A stretch of 64,000 nt of DNA from Glycomyces lechevalierae (GTDB lineage Bacteria; Actinomycetota; Actinomycetes; Mycobacteriales; Micromonosporaceae): positions 1 to 64,000 of the forward strand of contig NZ_JAPZVQ010000020.1 in assembly GCF_027622945.1 (NCBI RefSeq). The letters run 5' to 3'. A program made the translations under genes and the position numbers. Positions 33,310 through 41,042 of the stretch are shown here, one piece after another (within the stretch, counting starts at the first letter, position 1; each line of letters starts with the position of its first letter). The notes beneath the pieces are model-generated. The model was not told where the DNA came from and searched no databases. It saw nothing but the letters and a program-made list of their open reading frames with translations.

Positions 33310-34341
33310 TCAGCGGAGCGGGTCGCGGGCGAACGCCGCCATGCCCTCGGCGAAGCGGGTCTCGGCGCGGAAGCCCAGCGCTTCGGCGGCGAGGTCGGGC
33401 GAGGCGACGACATGGCGCACGTCGCCGAGGCGGTACTCGCCGGTGACGACCGGGGCGGGGGCGTCCTCGAATCCGGCGGCGAGGGCGGCGGCCATGTCGC
33501 CGACGGTGTGCGGTTCGCCGCTGGCGATGTTGCAGGCGCCTGCCCAGTCGCCGTCGAGGGCGGCGAGGTTGGCGCGGGCGACGTCGTCGACGTGCACGAA
33601 GTCGCGGGTCTGGGCGCCGTCCTCGAACACGCGGGGGGCTTTGCCGGCTTCGAGGGCGCTGCGGAAGATCGCGGCGACGCCCGCGTAGGGCGTGTCGCGG
33701 GGCATGTGGGGGCCGTACACGTTGTGGTAGCGCAGGGCGCAGACCCGGGCGCCGGACTCGCGGCCGTAGAGGGTCGAGAGGTGCTCGGTGTGGACCTTGG
33801 TGGCGGCGTACACGTTCCGGGGGTCGAGCGGGGCGTCCTCGGGGACGGGGGCCCAGGCGAGGGCGGCGCCGCAGCGCGGGCAGCGGGGCTCGAACCGGCC
33901 CGCGTCGAGGTCGGCGGTCCGGCGGGGTTCCGCGCGCGCGTCGCCGTGCTCGGGGCAGCGGTAGCGGCCTTCGCCGTAGACGACCATGGAGGAGGCGACG
34001 ACGAGGCGGCCGGTGAAGGAGCGCCGCCACAGGGCGCGCAGCAGGTTCGCGGTGCCGGCGTCGTTGTCGGCCACGTAGGCGGTGACGTCGTCGAAGTCGA
34101 CGCCGAGGCCGACGCGCGCGGCCTGGTGGCAGACGGCGTCGACGCCCGCGACCGCGTCCCGGAGGGCGTCATCGTCGGCGAGGTCGCCGACGATGAGCTC
34201 CACGGAGTCGGGCAGGTGCGCGGGCGGTTCCTTGTGGGCGGCGAGCGAGTCGAGGACGACCACCTGGTCGCCTCGGGCCGTCAGGTGGCGGCAGATCGCG
34301 CCGCCGATGAAACCGGCGCCGCCGGTGACGAGTACGCGCAT
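33310..34341 (-). CDS. NAD-dependent epimerase/dehydratase with cysteine-rich insert
   Basis: 343 residues, extended SDR sugar epimerase. NAD-binding GGAGFIG (7-13), catalytic Tyr178 and Lys182 in YAATK, and RYHNVYGP. Residues 128-160 hold an insert with Cys129, Cys154 and Cys157 (CPEHG ... CPRCG) that looks metal-binding and is seen in dTDP-rhamnose-4-epimerase-like proteins of actinomycetes. It is last in the operon regulator - kinase - membrane protein - epimerase. Probably makes the nucleotide sugar used by the glycosyltransferases of this locus. Confidence 0.9.
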   Translation of the reverse strand: MRVLVTGGAGFIGGAICRHLTARGDQVVVLDSLAAHKEPPAHLPDSVELIVGDLADDDALRDAVAGVDAVCHQAARVGLGVDFDDVTAYVADNDAGTANLLRALWRRSFTGRLVVASSMVVYGEGRYRCPEHGDARAEPRRTADLDAGRFEPRCPRCGAALAWAPVPEDAPLDPRNVYAATKVHTEHLSTLYGRESGARVCALRYHNVYGPHMPRDTPYAGVAAIFRSALEAGKAPRVFEDGAQTRDFVHVDDVARANLAALDGDWAGACNIASGEPHTVGDMAAALAAGFEDAPAPVVTGEYRLGDVRHVVASPDLAAEALGFRAETRFAEGMAAFARDPLR

Positions 34342-34360
34342 GAACTGGCCTTTCTCTCGG

Positions 34361-35647
34361 TCACCACTGCACGCGGAGCGCGGCGGCGAGGACGACGGCG
34401 ACGGCGAGCTGGAGCGCCAGCCACGCCCGGGGTCGGGTCAGGGCGGCCCCGGCCAGGAGCAGGAGCGGCATGAACGGCTGCCAGATTCGTTCCACTTCGG
34501 ACGATGACATGCCCGAGAGGTCGGCGGCCGCGACCGCCGCGAGGCAGGAGCCGACGACGATCCACATGCGGCGGTCCCGCAAGCGGGTGAAGGCGACCGC
34601 GGTCGCCGGGCCGAGCGCCAGCGCGAGCACCGCGAGGTTCGCGAGCAGGAAGTACCAGTAGCCGCGGAGCGCGGCCACGCCCCCGTAGTAGCGGACGCGT
34701 GTCGCCTGCAGGCCCTCGAGCCACCAGTAGCCGAAGGCCAAGGGGGCGAGGACGACGGCGGCCGCGATCGCCCCGCCGCCGAGGAGCACCTTCCAGCGGC
34801 GGCGCCAGATCGCCACTGCCGCAATGGGTACCGCGAGCAGCGCGGCGGAGAACGAGAGCATGAGCGCCGCCCCCGCGATCAGCCCGCCCAGGATGGTGAG
34901 GAGTATGGCCCGGGTCCCGGTGCGGTTCGTGGCGAGGACCAGGCAGGCGACGGCGGTGAGCGTGACGCCGGCGAAGATGAGGTCCGCGTTGTTCTGCCAG
35001 TACGCGGCGGGCGCGATCGCCAGGAACGGTGCGGCCCTTCGGGTCAGCCGCTCCCCCGCCACGTCCCGGCCGATCATGAGCGCGGCCGCGATCGCCGCCG
35101 CCACCGCGAGCTTGATGACGGTGTTCTGGAACAGCAGGCCTTCGAGGCCGATCTTCGCCGCGGCCCAGAAGAACAGGACGAGGCCGGGCGGGTGTGATTG
35201 GAGGTGCACCGGGTAGGTGCCGTCGAGCTGCAGTTCGGTGTAGTGCGAGAGGAACTGGGCCACGCCGCCCGCGTCGTCGATGAAGTGGGCGTTGCTCGCG
35301 TAGTGGTGGTCGAGGTCGGTCCAGGTCCGCGGGTGGAGGTGGGCGAACCCGAGCGCGATGCTGAACGCGACACCGGCGGCCACGGTGGCCGCGAACGCGT
35401 ACCGCCAGCGCAGGCGCGCGCACGCGGCGGGCAGCAGCGCGATCGTCAACGCGCCCACAATGATCGGAGGGAGCAAGGTGGCGTCGACATGCGATTCCCA
35501 ACTGCCGAAGAGGGGCATCGCGCCGAGTTGGAGGCTCCCGGCGGCGTTCGCGAGCTTGAGCTGGCCGAGCCGCCAGACGCCCGCGAGGAGCAGCGCCCAC
35601 GCGGCGAGGACGAGGGCGGCCGAGAGCGCCGCGCGGCGCGTCGTCAC
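34361..35647 (-). CDS. Polytopic membrane protein, GT-C glycosyltransferase-like
   Basis: 428 residues with about ten membrane helices. Between the second and third helices is TWTDLDHHYASNAHFID, with an acidic DLD motif, followed by YPVHLQSHPPGLVLFFW; acidic loop motifs and HPPG are features of GT-C/ArnT-like lipid-linked-sugar transferases. The GTG at 35647 overlaps the kinase stop by four bases (GTGA). Probably transfers a sugar from a polyprenyl phosphate at the outer face of the membrane. Family assignment is tentative. Confidence 0.75.
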   Translation of the reverse strand: MTTRRAALSAALVLAAWALLLAGVWRLGQLKLANAAGSLQLGAMPLFGSWESHVDATLLPPIIVGALTIALLPAACARLRWRYAFAATVAAGVAFSIALGFAHLHPRTWTDLDHHYASNAHFIDDAGGVAQFLSHYTELQLDGTYPVHLQSHPPGLVLFFWAAAKIGLEGLLFQNTVIKLAVAAAIAAALMIGRDVAGERLTRRAAPFLAIAPAAYWQNNADLIFAGVTLTAVACLVLATNRTGTRAILLTILGGLIAGAALMLSFSAALLAVPIAAVAIWRRRWKVLLGGGAIAAAVVLAPLAFGYWWLEGLQATRVRYYGGVAALRGYWYFLLANLAVLALALGPATAVAFTRLRDRRMWIVVGSCLAAVAAADLSGMSSSEVERIWQPFMPLLLLAGAALTRPRAWLALQLAVAVVLAAALRVQW

Positions 35648-36882
35648 CGGCCGTCCCCGGCGGGCAGCCGGACCGTGAAGCGGCAGCCGCCCTCGGTGTT
35701 GGCGACGGAGACGGTGCCGCCGTGGGCCTCGATGAGGCCGCGGCTGATGGCCAGTCCGAGGCCCCCGCCGCGCTCGTCGCGGCGCCGGGCGCCGTCGCCG
35801 CGGAACGCGATGTCGAACACGCGCGGCAGGTCCGCCTCGGGGATGCCGCCGCACGCGTCGGTGATGTGGAGGACCGCGGCGTCGCGGGCGGGCGCGGCCT
35901 CGACGTGGACGGTGCCCCCGGCGGGCGTGTGGCGGATGGCGTTGTCGAGCAGGTTGTCGAGGGCGCGGCAGCATTCGCGGGCGGCGACCTCGGCGGGCGG
36001 GAGCCCGGCCAGGCGCTCGCGCACGGCGACCCCTTTGAGGCCGGCGGCGGCGCTGGCTCCGGCGAGGGCGTCGGCCACCGCGTCGCACAGGTCGACGCGC
36101 TCGCGGCCCAGGCGCAGCACGCCCGAGTTGATCCGCGAGAGCTCGAACAGGTCGTCCACGAGCGCGGTCAGCCGTTCGGCGTCGCCGCGGATCTGGGCCT
36201 GGTAGCGCTTGACCGTCGCGTCGTCGTCCACGACGCCGTCGTCCAGGGCCTCGGCCATCGCGCGGATGGTCGCGAGCGGGGCGCGCAGGTCGTGTGAGAC
36301 CCAGGCGACGAGTTCGCGCCGGGAGGATTCGAGGGCGCGCTCGCGCCGCTGGGACTCCTCGAGGCGGCGGGAGGCGTCGGCGAGTTCGCGGGCGAGCGCG
36401 GCGAGTTCGCCGGGGCCGGTGACGGCGGGCGCCCGGTCGGCGCTCACGCTGCCGTCGACGCCGATCATCGTGCGGGCGTACGCGCCCACCTGCTCGGCGC
36501 CCGCGCCGATGTCGTCGCCGAGCTGCCAGGCCGCGCCGAAGGCCACACCGGACGCGACGATGAGGACCACGAAGAGCACCACGAGGTCGTGGAAGGAGAT
36601 GAACATCGCGAGCGCGGCCGTGACGACCCCGGTCGCGGCGACCAGCACCGACGACAAGGCGACGGTCATCGTCTGGACGCGGGCGGGGCGGCTGCGCAGG
36701 CGCCGGAGCGCGACACCGCCGATCCCGCCGGCCACGGCGGAGGCGACGCCCGCGACCGCGACCAGGACGGCGATGTCCGCGGGCGGGAAGTCGAAGGCCA
36801 CGGCGAGGGCCGTCGCGACGGCGAGGGCGACCGCGAGGATGAGCAGCGAGCCGGCCCGGCGGCGGGCCCGGCGCGCGGTCAC
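35644..36882 (-). CDS. Sensor histidine kinase
   Basis: 412 residues. Four membrane helices (residues about 10-120: LLILAVALAVATALAVAF, DIAVLVAVAGVASAVAGG, VALSSVLVAATGVVTAALAMF, LVVLFVVLIVASGVAFGAA), then HAMP-like sequence, the H box ELVAWVSHDLRAPLATIRAMAEAL, and the ATPase boxes LDNLLDNAIRHTP, DACGGIP and RRDERGGGLGLAISRGL. No large external sensor, so the signal is probably in the membrane. Its start overlaps the regulator stop by four bases. Confidence 0.93.
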   Translation of the reverse strand: MTARRARRRAGSLLILAVALAVATALAVAFDFPPADIAVLVAVAGVASAVAGGIGGVALRRLRSRPARVQTMTVALSSVLVAATGVVTAALAMFISFHDLVVLFVVLIVASGVAFGAAWQLGDDIGAGAEQVGAYARTMIGVDGSVSADRAPAVTGPGELAALARELADASRRLEESQRRERALESSRRELVAWVSHDLRAPLATIRAMAEALDDGVVDDDATVKRYQAQIRGDAERLTALVDDLFELSRINSGVLRLGRERVDLCDAVADALAGASAAAGLKGVAVRERLAGLPPAEVAARECCRALDNLLDNAIRHTPAGGTVHVEAAPARDAAVLHITDACGGIPEADLPRVFDIAFRGDGARRRDERGGGLGLAISRGLIEAHGGTVSVANTEGGCRFTVRLPAGDGR

Positions 36883-37568
36883 GGCTCCCACCGGTAGCCG
36901 ACGCCGCGGACCGTCGCGAGATGGCGCGGCGCGGAGGCGTCGTCCTCGATCTTCTCGCGCAGCCGTCGCACGTGGACGGTGACGGTGGAGGTGTCGCCGA
37001 TGCTCCAGCCCCACACGGTCTCCAGCAGCTCCTCGCGGCGGAAGGCCCGGCCGGGGTTGGTCAGGAAGCACACGAGCAGGTCGTACTCCTTGGTGGTGAG
37101 CTCGACCGGGACGCCGTGGCGGCGGACCCGGTGGCCCGCGGTGTCGATCTCGATGCCGTCCCGGGCGAGGACCGCCGGGGGCGCGGCCGCCGGGGCGGCG
37201 CGGCGCAGCACGGCGCGGACGCGGGCGGCGAGCTCGCCCGGGGAGAAGGGCTTGGTCACGTAGTCGTCCGCGCCGAGGTCGAGCCCGGTGATGCGGTCGG
37301 TCTCCTCGCCTCGCGCCGTGAGCATCACGACCGGGATCGCGGTGGCCCGGCGCAGGCGGCGGCACACCTCGAAGCCGTCCATGCCGGGCATCATCAGGTC
37401 GAGGACGACCAGGTCAGGCAAGGTGGCAAGGGCCCGTTCGAGGCCCGTCGCGCCGTCGGCCGCGTAGTCGACCTCGTACCCGTCGCGGCGCAGGTAGCGG
37501 GCGACGACCTCCGCCAGCGCGGGGTCGTCGTCCACCACCAGCACACGCGGGTCGGCCTCGGAGTCCAT
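36879..37568 (-). CDS. OmpR/PhoB-family response regulator
   Basis: 229 residues. Receiver with VLVVDDDP, phospho-acceptor Asp57 in VVLDLMMPGMDG and TKPFSPGELAARV; winged-helix DNA-binding domain with PVELTTKEYDLLVCFLTNPGRAFRREELLETVWGW and TVTVHVRRLREKIE. First gene of the leftward operon. OmpR-family proteins bind direct repeats about 10-11 bp apart. Just such repeats precede the three rightward units of this locus, making this the likely activator. Start ATG at 37568. Confidence 0.94.
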   Translation of the reverse strand: MDSEADPRVLVVDDDPALAEVVARYLRRDGYEVDYAADGATGLERALATLPDLVVLDLMMPGMDGFEVCRRLRRATAIPVVMLTARGEETDRITGLDLGADDYVTKPFSPGELAARVRAVLRRAAPAAAPPAVLARDGIEIDTAGHRVRRHGVPVELTTKEYDLLVCFLTNPGRAFRREELLETVWGWSIGDTSTVTVHVRRLREKIEDDASAPRHLATVRGVGYRWEP

Positions 37569-37619
37569 GGCACTACGATGCCCGATCGCGCCTGTCCGCG
37601 CCACGCGACCGGCCGAGAC

Positions 37620-37674
37620 TTTCGCGAACCGTAAGGATCGACGGGGCCTCGGGAGGCTTCGCGATCAGTAGCAT
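37620..37674 (+). promoter_or_regulatory. Shared promoter module 1 (GT fusion gene)
   Basis: GTAAGG (37631-37636) is preceded 11 bp upstream by a degenerate copy TTTCGC. A -10-like TAGCAT begins 38 bp after GTAAGG, and the ATG follows seven bases later, giving a leaderless or near-leaderless transcript. The same geometry recurs before two further units of this locus. Confidence 0.6.
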
Positions 37675-37681
37675 CGGCCGC

Positions 37682-38989
37682 ATGCGGACCCATCTCCTCG
37701 TCGTGGCCAAGGCCCCGTTCCCGGGCCGGTCCAAGACCCGGCTCTCACCGCCGCTGACCGATGTGGAGGCCGCGGCGGTCGCCGAGGCGGCGCTCGCGGA
37801 CACGTTGGCGGCCGTCGCAGCATGCGGCGCCGACCGGCTCGTGCTCGCTTTGGAAGGAGAGCCCGGGCCGTGGCTGCCTCCCGGATTCGAGGTCGTGCCG
37901 CAGGTGGAGGGCGGCTTCAACGAGCGGCTCGCCGCGGCCTGGTCGCACCTGGACGGGCCGGGGCTGCAGATCGGCATGGACACGCCGCAGGTGACCCCGG
38001 GCCTGCTCGACGCGGCGCTCGCGGTCGTCGCGGACGGGGCCGATGCGGCGCTGGGTTTGGCCGAGGACGGCGGATGGTGGGCGCTCGGCCTGCGCCGGCC
38101 GCATCCGGGCGCGTTCGACGGCGTGCCGATGAGCCACGTCGACACCGGTGCGCGGCAACATGAACGGCTGCGCGCGCTCGGACTCGCCGTCGCGGATCTG
38201 CCGGTGCTCCGCGACCTCGACGACGCCGAGGACGCGAAGGCGATCGCCGCGCTCGTCCCCGGTTCGCAGACCGCCTCGCAAGTGGACGCTCTCTTTGGCA
38301 AGGCCGTCCGGGTCGACGTGATCCTGCCGGTCTTGAACGAGCGGGACGCGATCCCGTGGGTGCTCGAGCGGATGCCCGAGGGGTACCGGCCGATCGTGGT
38401 GGACAACGGCTCCGACGACGGCTCCGCTCAGGTCGCCGCCGAACTCGGTGCCGAGGTCGTGGCCGAGTCGCGGCGCGGCTTCGGCGCGGCCTGCTACGCC
38501 GGGCTCGCCGCGGCGACAGCGCCGGTGGTGGCCTTCATGGACTGCGACGCGTCCCTCGACCCCGGCGACCTCCCCGCCGTCTGCGCGCCGGTCCTCGACG
38601 GAGACGCCGATCTCGTGCTCGGCGCGAGGGACGCGGCGGCGGGCGCGCAGCCGCTCCACGGCCGCATCGCGAACCGCTACCTGGCCGGGCGGGTCCGCCG
38701 GTACTGCGGCGCGGACGTGAGCGACATCGGGCCCATGCGCGCCGCCCGGCGCGAAGACCTGCTCGGACTCGGCATCGCCGACCGCCGCTCCGGCTGGCCC
38801 CTCGAGATGGTCCTGCGGGCCGGCCAGAGCGGCTGGCGGATCACCGAGCTCCCGGTCCCCTACCGCGCCCGGGTCGGCAAGAGCAAAGTGACCGGTACGC
38901 TCGGCGGCACCCTCAAGGCCGTCAAGGACATGCGCGCGCAACTCGCGCTCGCCCGGGCGGCCGCGCGAACCACAAGGAGCGGGCAGTGA
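37682..38989 (+). CDS. TIGR04282/DUF2064 glycosyltransferase fused to a family-2 glycosyltransferase
   Basis: 435 residues in two parts. Residues 1-205 form the DUF2064/TIGR04282 nucleotidyl- or glycosyl-transferase-like unit (LLVVAKAPFPGRSKTRLSPPLT ... QIGMDTPQVTPGLLDAAL ... EDGGWWALGLRRP). Residues 209-435 are a GT2 transferase (VDVILPVLNERDAIPWVL, IVVDNGSDDGS, VVAFMDCDASLDPGDLP, GWPLEMVLRAG). In other bacteria the two are separate neighbours (TIGR04282 and TIGR04283), annotated as rSAM/selenodomain-associated or arsenosugar glycosyltransferases. The stop overlaps the MTA phosphorylase start. Confidence 0.9.
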   Translation: MRTHLLVVAKAPFPGRSKTRLSPPLTDVEAAAVAEAALADTLAAVAACGADRLVLALEGEPGPWLPPGFEVVPQVEGGFNERLAAAWSHLDGPGLQIGMDTPQVTPGLLDAALAVVADGADAALGLAEDGGWWALGLRRPHPGAFDGVPMSHVDTGARQHERLRALGLAVADLPVLRDLDDAEDAKAIAALVPGSQTASQVDALFGKAVRVDVILPVLNERDAIPWVLERMPEGYRPIVVDNGSDDGSAQVAAELGAEVVAESRRGFGAACYAGLAAATAPVVAFMDCDASLDPGDLPAVCAPVLDGDADLVLGARDAAAGAQPLHGRIANRYLAGRVRRYCGADVSDIGPMRAARREDLLGLGIADRRSGWPLEMVLRAGQSGWRITELPVPYRARVGKSKVTGTLGGTLKAVKDMRAQLALARAAARTTRSGQ

Positions 38990-39795
38990 ACGACAGGCAG
39001 CGGCCCACGGCCGACATCGGGGTCTTCGGCGGCTCCGGCTTCTACTCCCTCGCGGACGGCGCCGAGACCTGGGAGGAGACGACCCCGTGGGGGCCGCCGT
39101 CCGCGCCGGTCACGATCGCCGAGTTCGGGACCGGAACCCCGGTGCGCGTGGCGTTCCTGCCCCGGCACGGCACCGACCACCGGTTCCCGCCGCACCGCGT
39201 CAACTACCGCGCCAATGTGGACGCCATGCGGCGGCTGGGGGTGCGAGCGCTCATCGCGCCGTTCGCGGCCGGATCGCTGCGGCCCGAGATCAAACCCGGC
39301 GAGTTCGTCGTGTGCGACCAACTCGTGGACCGCACCTGGGGGCGGCCGTCCACGTTCTACGACGAGTTCGCGGACGGGCCCGTGCACGCGCCCTTCGCCG
39401 ACCCGTACGACCCGGAACTGCGGCACGTCCTGCTCGAAGCGGCCGCCGAGACCGGCGTGACCGCGCACGACGGCGGCACCGTCGTGGTCGTGAACGGGCC
39501 CCGCTTCTCGAGCCGGGCCGAGTCGCGCTGGCACCGCGAGGCCGGCTGGCACGTCGTGAACATGACCCAGGCGCCCGAGGCGGCGCTCGCGATGGAGGCC
39601 GGCATCCCGTTCGCGGGCATCGCCCTGGTCACCGATTACGACGCCGGACTCGAATCGGACCCTGGCGTCGAACCGGTCAGCCAGGAGGCGGTCTTCGCGG
39701 TGTTCGAGGCGAACCTCCACAAGGTGCGGGCGCTGCTCCAGGCGGCGTTTCCCAAGCTGGCCGCGCTCAGCGACACCGACGTAAGCGAAACGTAA
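38986..39795 (+). CDS. mtnP: S-methyl-5'-thioadenosine phosphorylase (MTAP/PNP family)
   Basis: 269 residues. Phosphorolysis of methylthioadenosine to adenine and 5-methylthioribose-1-phosphate, or of a related 5'-modified adenosine. Phosphate-binding GGSGF and LPRHGTDHRFPPHRVNYRAN; NMT at 192-194; TDYD at 216-219, whose two Asp residues select 6-aminopurines in MTAP. The GTG at 38986 follows AAGGAGC and overlaps the glycosyltransferase stop. Its place among sugar genes suggests it may supply a ribose-phosphate precursor. Confidence 0.92.
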   Translation: MNDRQRPTADIGVFGGSGFYSLADGAETWEETTPWGPPSAPVTIAEFGTGTPVRVAFLPRHGTDHRFPPHRVNYRANVDAMRRLGVRALIAPFAAGSLRPEIKPGEFVVCDQLVDRTWGRPSTFYDEFADGPVHAPFADPYDPELRHVLLEAAAETGVTAHDGGTVVVVNGPRFSSRAESRWHREAGWHVVNMTQAPEAALAMEAGIPFAGIALVTDYDAGLESDPGVEPVSQEAVFAVFEANLHKVRALLQAAFPKLAALSDTDVSET

Positions 39796-39835
39796 GGTCA
39801 AACCGTGGATCCGGGGGCGCTCGCGGCCGTAGCCT
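39781..39835 (+). promoter_or_regulatory. Shared promoter module 2 (gamma-lyase gene)
   Basis: Direct repeat GTAAGC (39781-39786) and GTAAGG (39792-39797), 11 bp apart, with -10-like TAGCCT beginning 38 bp after the second repeat and seven bases before the ATG. The first repeat overlaps the end of the phosphorylase gene. Confidence 0.65.
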
Positions 39836-39842
39836 CAGCGAG

Positions 39843-40973
39843 ATGACCGACGAGCGCACCAGGTTCGAGACACTGGCCGTGCACGGCGGCGAGCCGCGGC
39901 CCGCCGCCGGCGGCTCGGTCGTGTACCCGCTCTTCCAGAGCACGGTCTTCGAGGCCGACCCGGGCAGCACGGTCGAAGAGGTCCCTTATAGCCGCTTCGG
40001 CACCAATCCTTCGCAGCGCCACCTCCACCGGCGCCTCGCCGCGCTCGAAGGGGCGGAGGCCGCCGTCGCGACCGCCTCAGGGATGGGCGCGCTCACGACC
40101 GCACTCCACAGCGTCCTGTCCACGGGCGACCACCTCATCGCGGCGGGCGACTTCTACGGCGGGACGGGCCAGTTCCTCGCCGAGCACGCCGCACGGCTCG
40201 GCTGGGGCTGCGACCTGGTCGACCCGTGCAACCCCGCGACTTGGCGAGAAGCCCTGCGCCCCAACACGAAGGCGATCCTGACCGAGACGATCACCAACCC
40301 GCTCATCCGGGTCGGCGACCTCGCGGGCGTCGCCCGCTTCGCGCGCGAGCACGGCCTGACGTCCCTCATCGACAACACGCTGGCCACGCCGGTCGTGTTC
40401 CGGCCGCACCGCGTCGGATTCGACCTGGTGTGCCACTCGGCGACGAAGGCGCTCAACGGTCATTCGGACATCACCGCCGGGGCGGTGACCGGCTCGCGGG
40501 AGCGGATCGCGCAGGTCGCGGCGGTGCTCGCCGCGTACGGGGCCGCGCTCGACCCGCACGCGGCGTTCCTGCTCTCGCGCGGCCTCAAGACCCTCGCGCT
40601 GCGCGTGCGCCAGCAGAACGCGAACGCGCAGGCCGTGGCCGAACTCCTCGCCGGGCACGCCGCGGTCGCGCACGTGAGCTACCCGGGCCTGCCGGGGCAT
40701 CCGGACCACGAACGGGCGGCCGCGCTGCTCGACGGGTTCGGATCGGTGCTCACCTTCCAGCCGTGCGGCGGTTCGCAGGCGGTCGAGGTCCTGCTGAAGT
40801 CGCTGCGGCTGCCGTACTCGGCGCAGAGCCTGGGCGGCGCCGAATCGCTCGTCACCCGCCTGCGCCTGCCCGAGGCCGCGCAGGGCCTCTCGGGCGACGT
40901 CGTGCGCTTCTCGGCGGGCATCGAGGCCGCCGAGGACCTCGTGGAGGATTTCGCCCGCGCGCTGGGCGAATGA
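39843..40973 (+). CDS. Cystathionine gamma-lyase/synthase-like PLP enzyme
   Basis: 376 residues of the Cys/Met-metabolism PLP family. VYPLFQSTVF, YSRFGTNPSQRHLHRRLAALEGAEAAVATASGMGA, and the PLP lysine Lys202 in SATKALNGHSD. It performs gamma- or beta-elimination or replacement on sulfur amino acids. The ATG at 39843 lacks a strong ribosome site, consistent with the leaderless promoter predicted just upstream. Standing alone between MTAP and a sulfite-oxidase-like enzyme, it suggests sulfur handling in this locus. Confidence 0.92.
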   Translation: MTDERTRFETLAVHGGEPRPAAGGSVVYPLFQSTVFEADPGSTVEEVPYSRFGTNPSQRHLHRRLAALEGAEAAVATASGMGALTTALHSVLSTGDHLIAAGDFYGGTGQFLAEHAARLGWGCDLVDPCNPATWREALRPNTKAILTETITNPLIRVGDLAGVARFAREHGLTSLIDNTLATPVVFRPHRVGFDLVCHSATKALNGHSDITAGAVTGSRERIAQVAAVLAAYGAALDPHAAFLLSRGLKTLALRVRQQNANAQAVAELLAGHAAVAHVSYPGLPGHPDHERAAALLDGFGSVLTFQPCGGSQAVEVLLKSLRLPYSAQSLGGAESLVTRLRLPEAAQGLSGDVVRFSAGIEAAEDLVEDFARALGE

Positions 40974-40981
40974 CCGGGTTC

Positions 40982-41036
40982 TTAAGCGGATCGTAAGCAT
41001 CGCTTCGGGACGCGGAGCACCCCGAAGCGCGATGAT
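40982..41036 (+). promoter_or_regulatory. Shared promoter module 3 (molybdoenzyme gene)
   Basis: TTAAGC (40982-40987) and GTAAGC (40993-40998), 11 bp apart, with -10-like GATGAT beginning 38 bp after the second repeat and six bases before the GTG start. Confidence 0.6.
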
Positions 41037-41042
41037 GGAGGG

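Noticed and set aside
34361..36088. Membrane protein extended upstream into the kinase region
   Set aside because: The extension reads Arg/Pro-rich shadow sequence over the kinase catalytic domain. The GTG at 35647 overlapping the kinase stop is the natural start.
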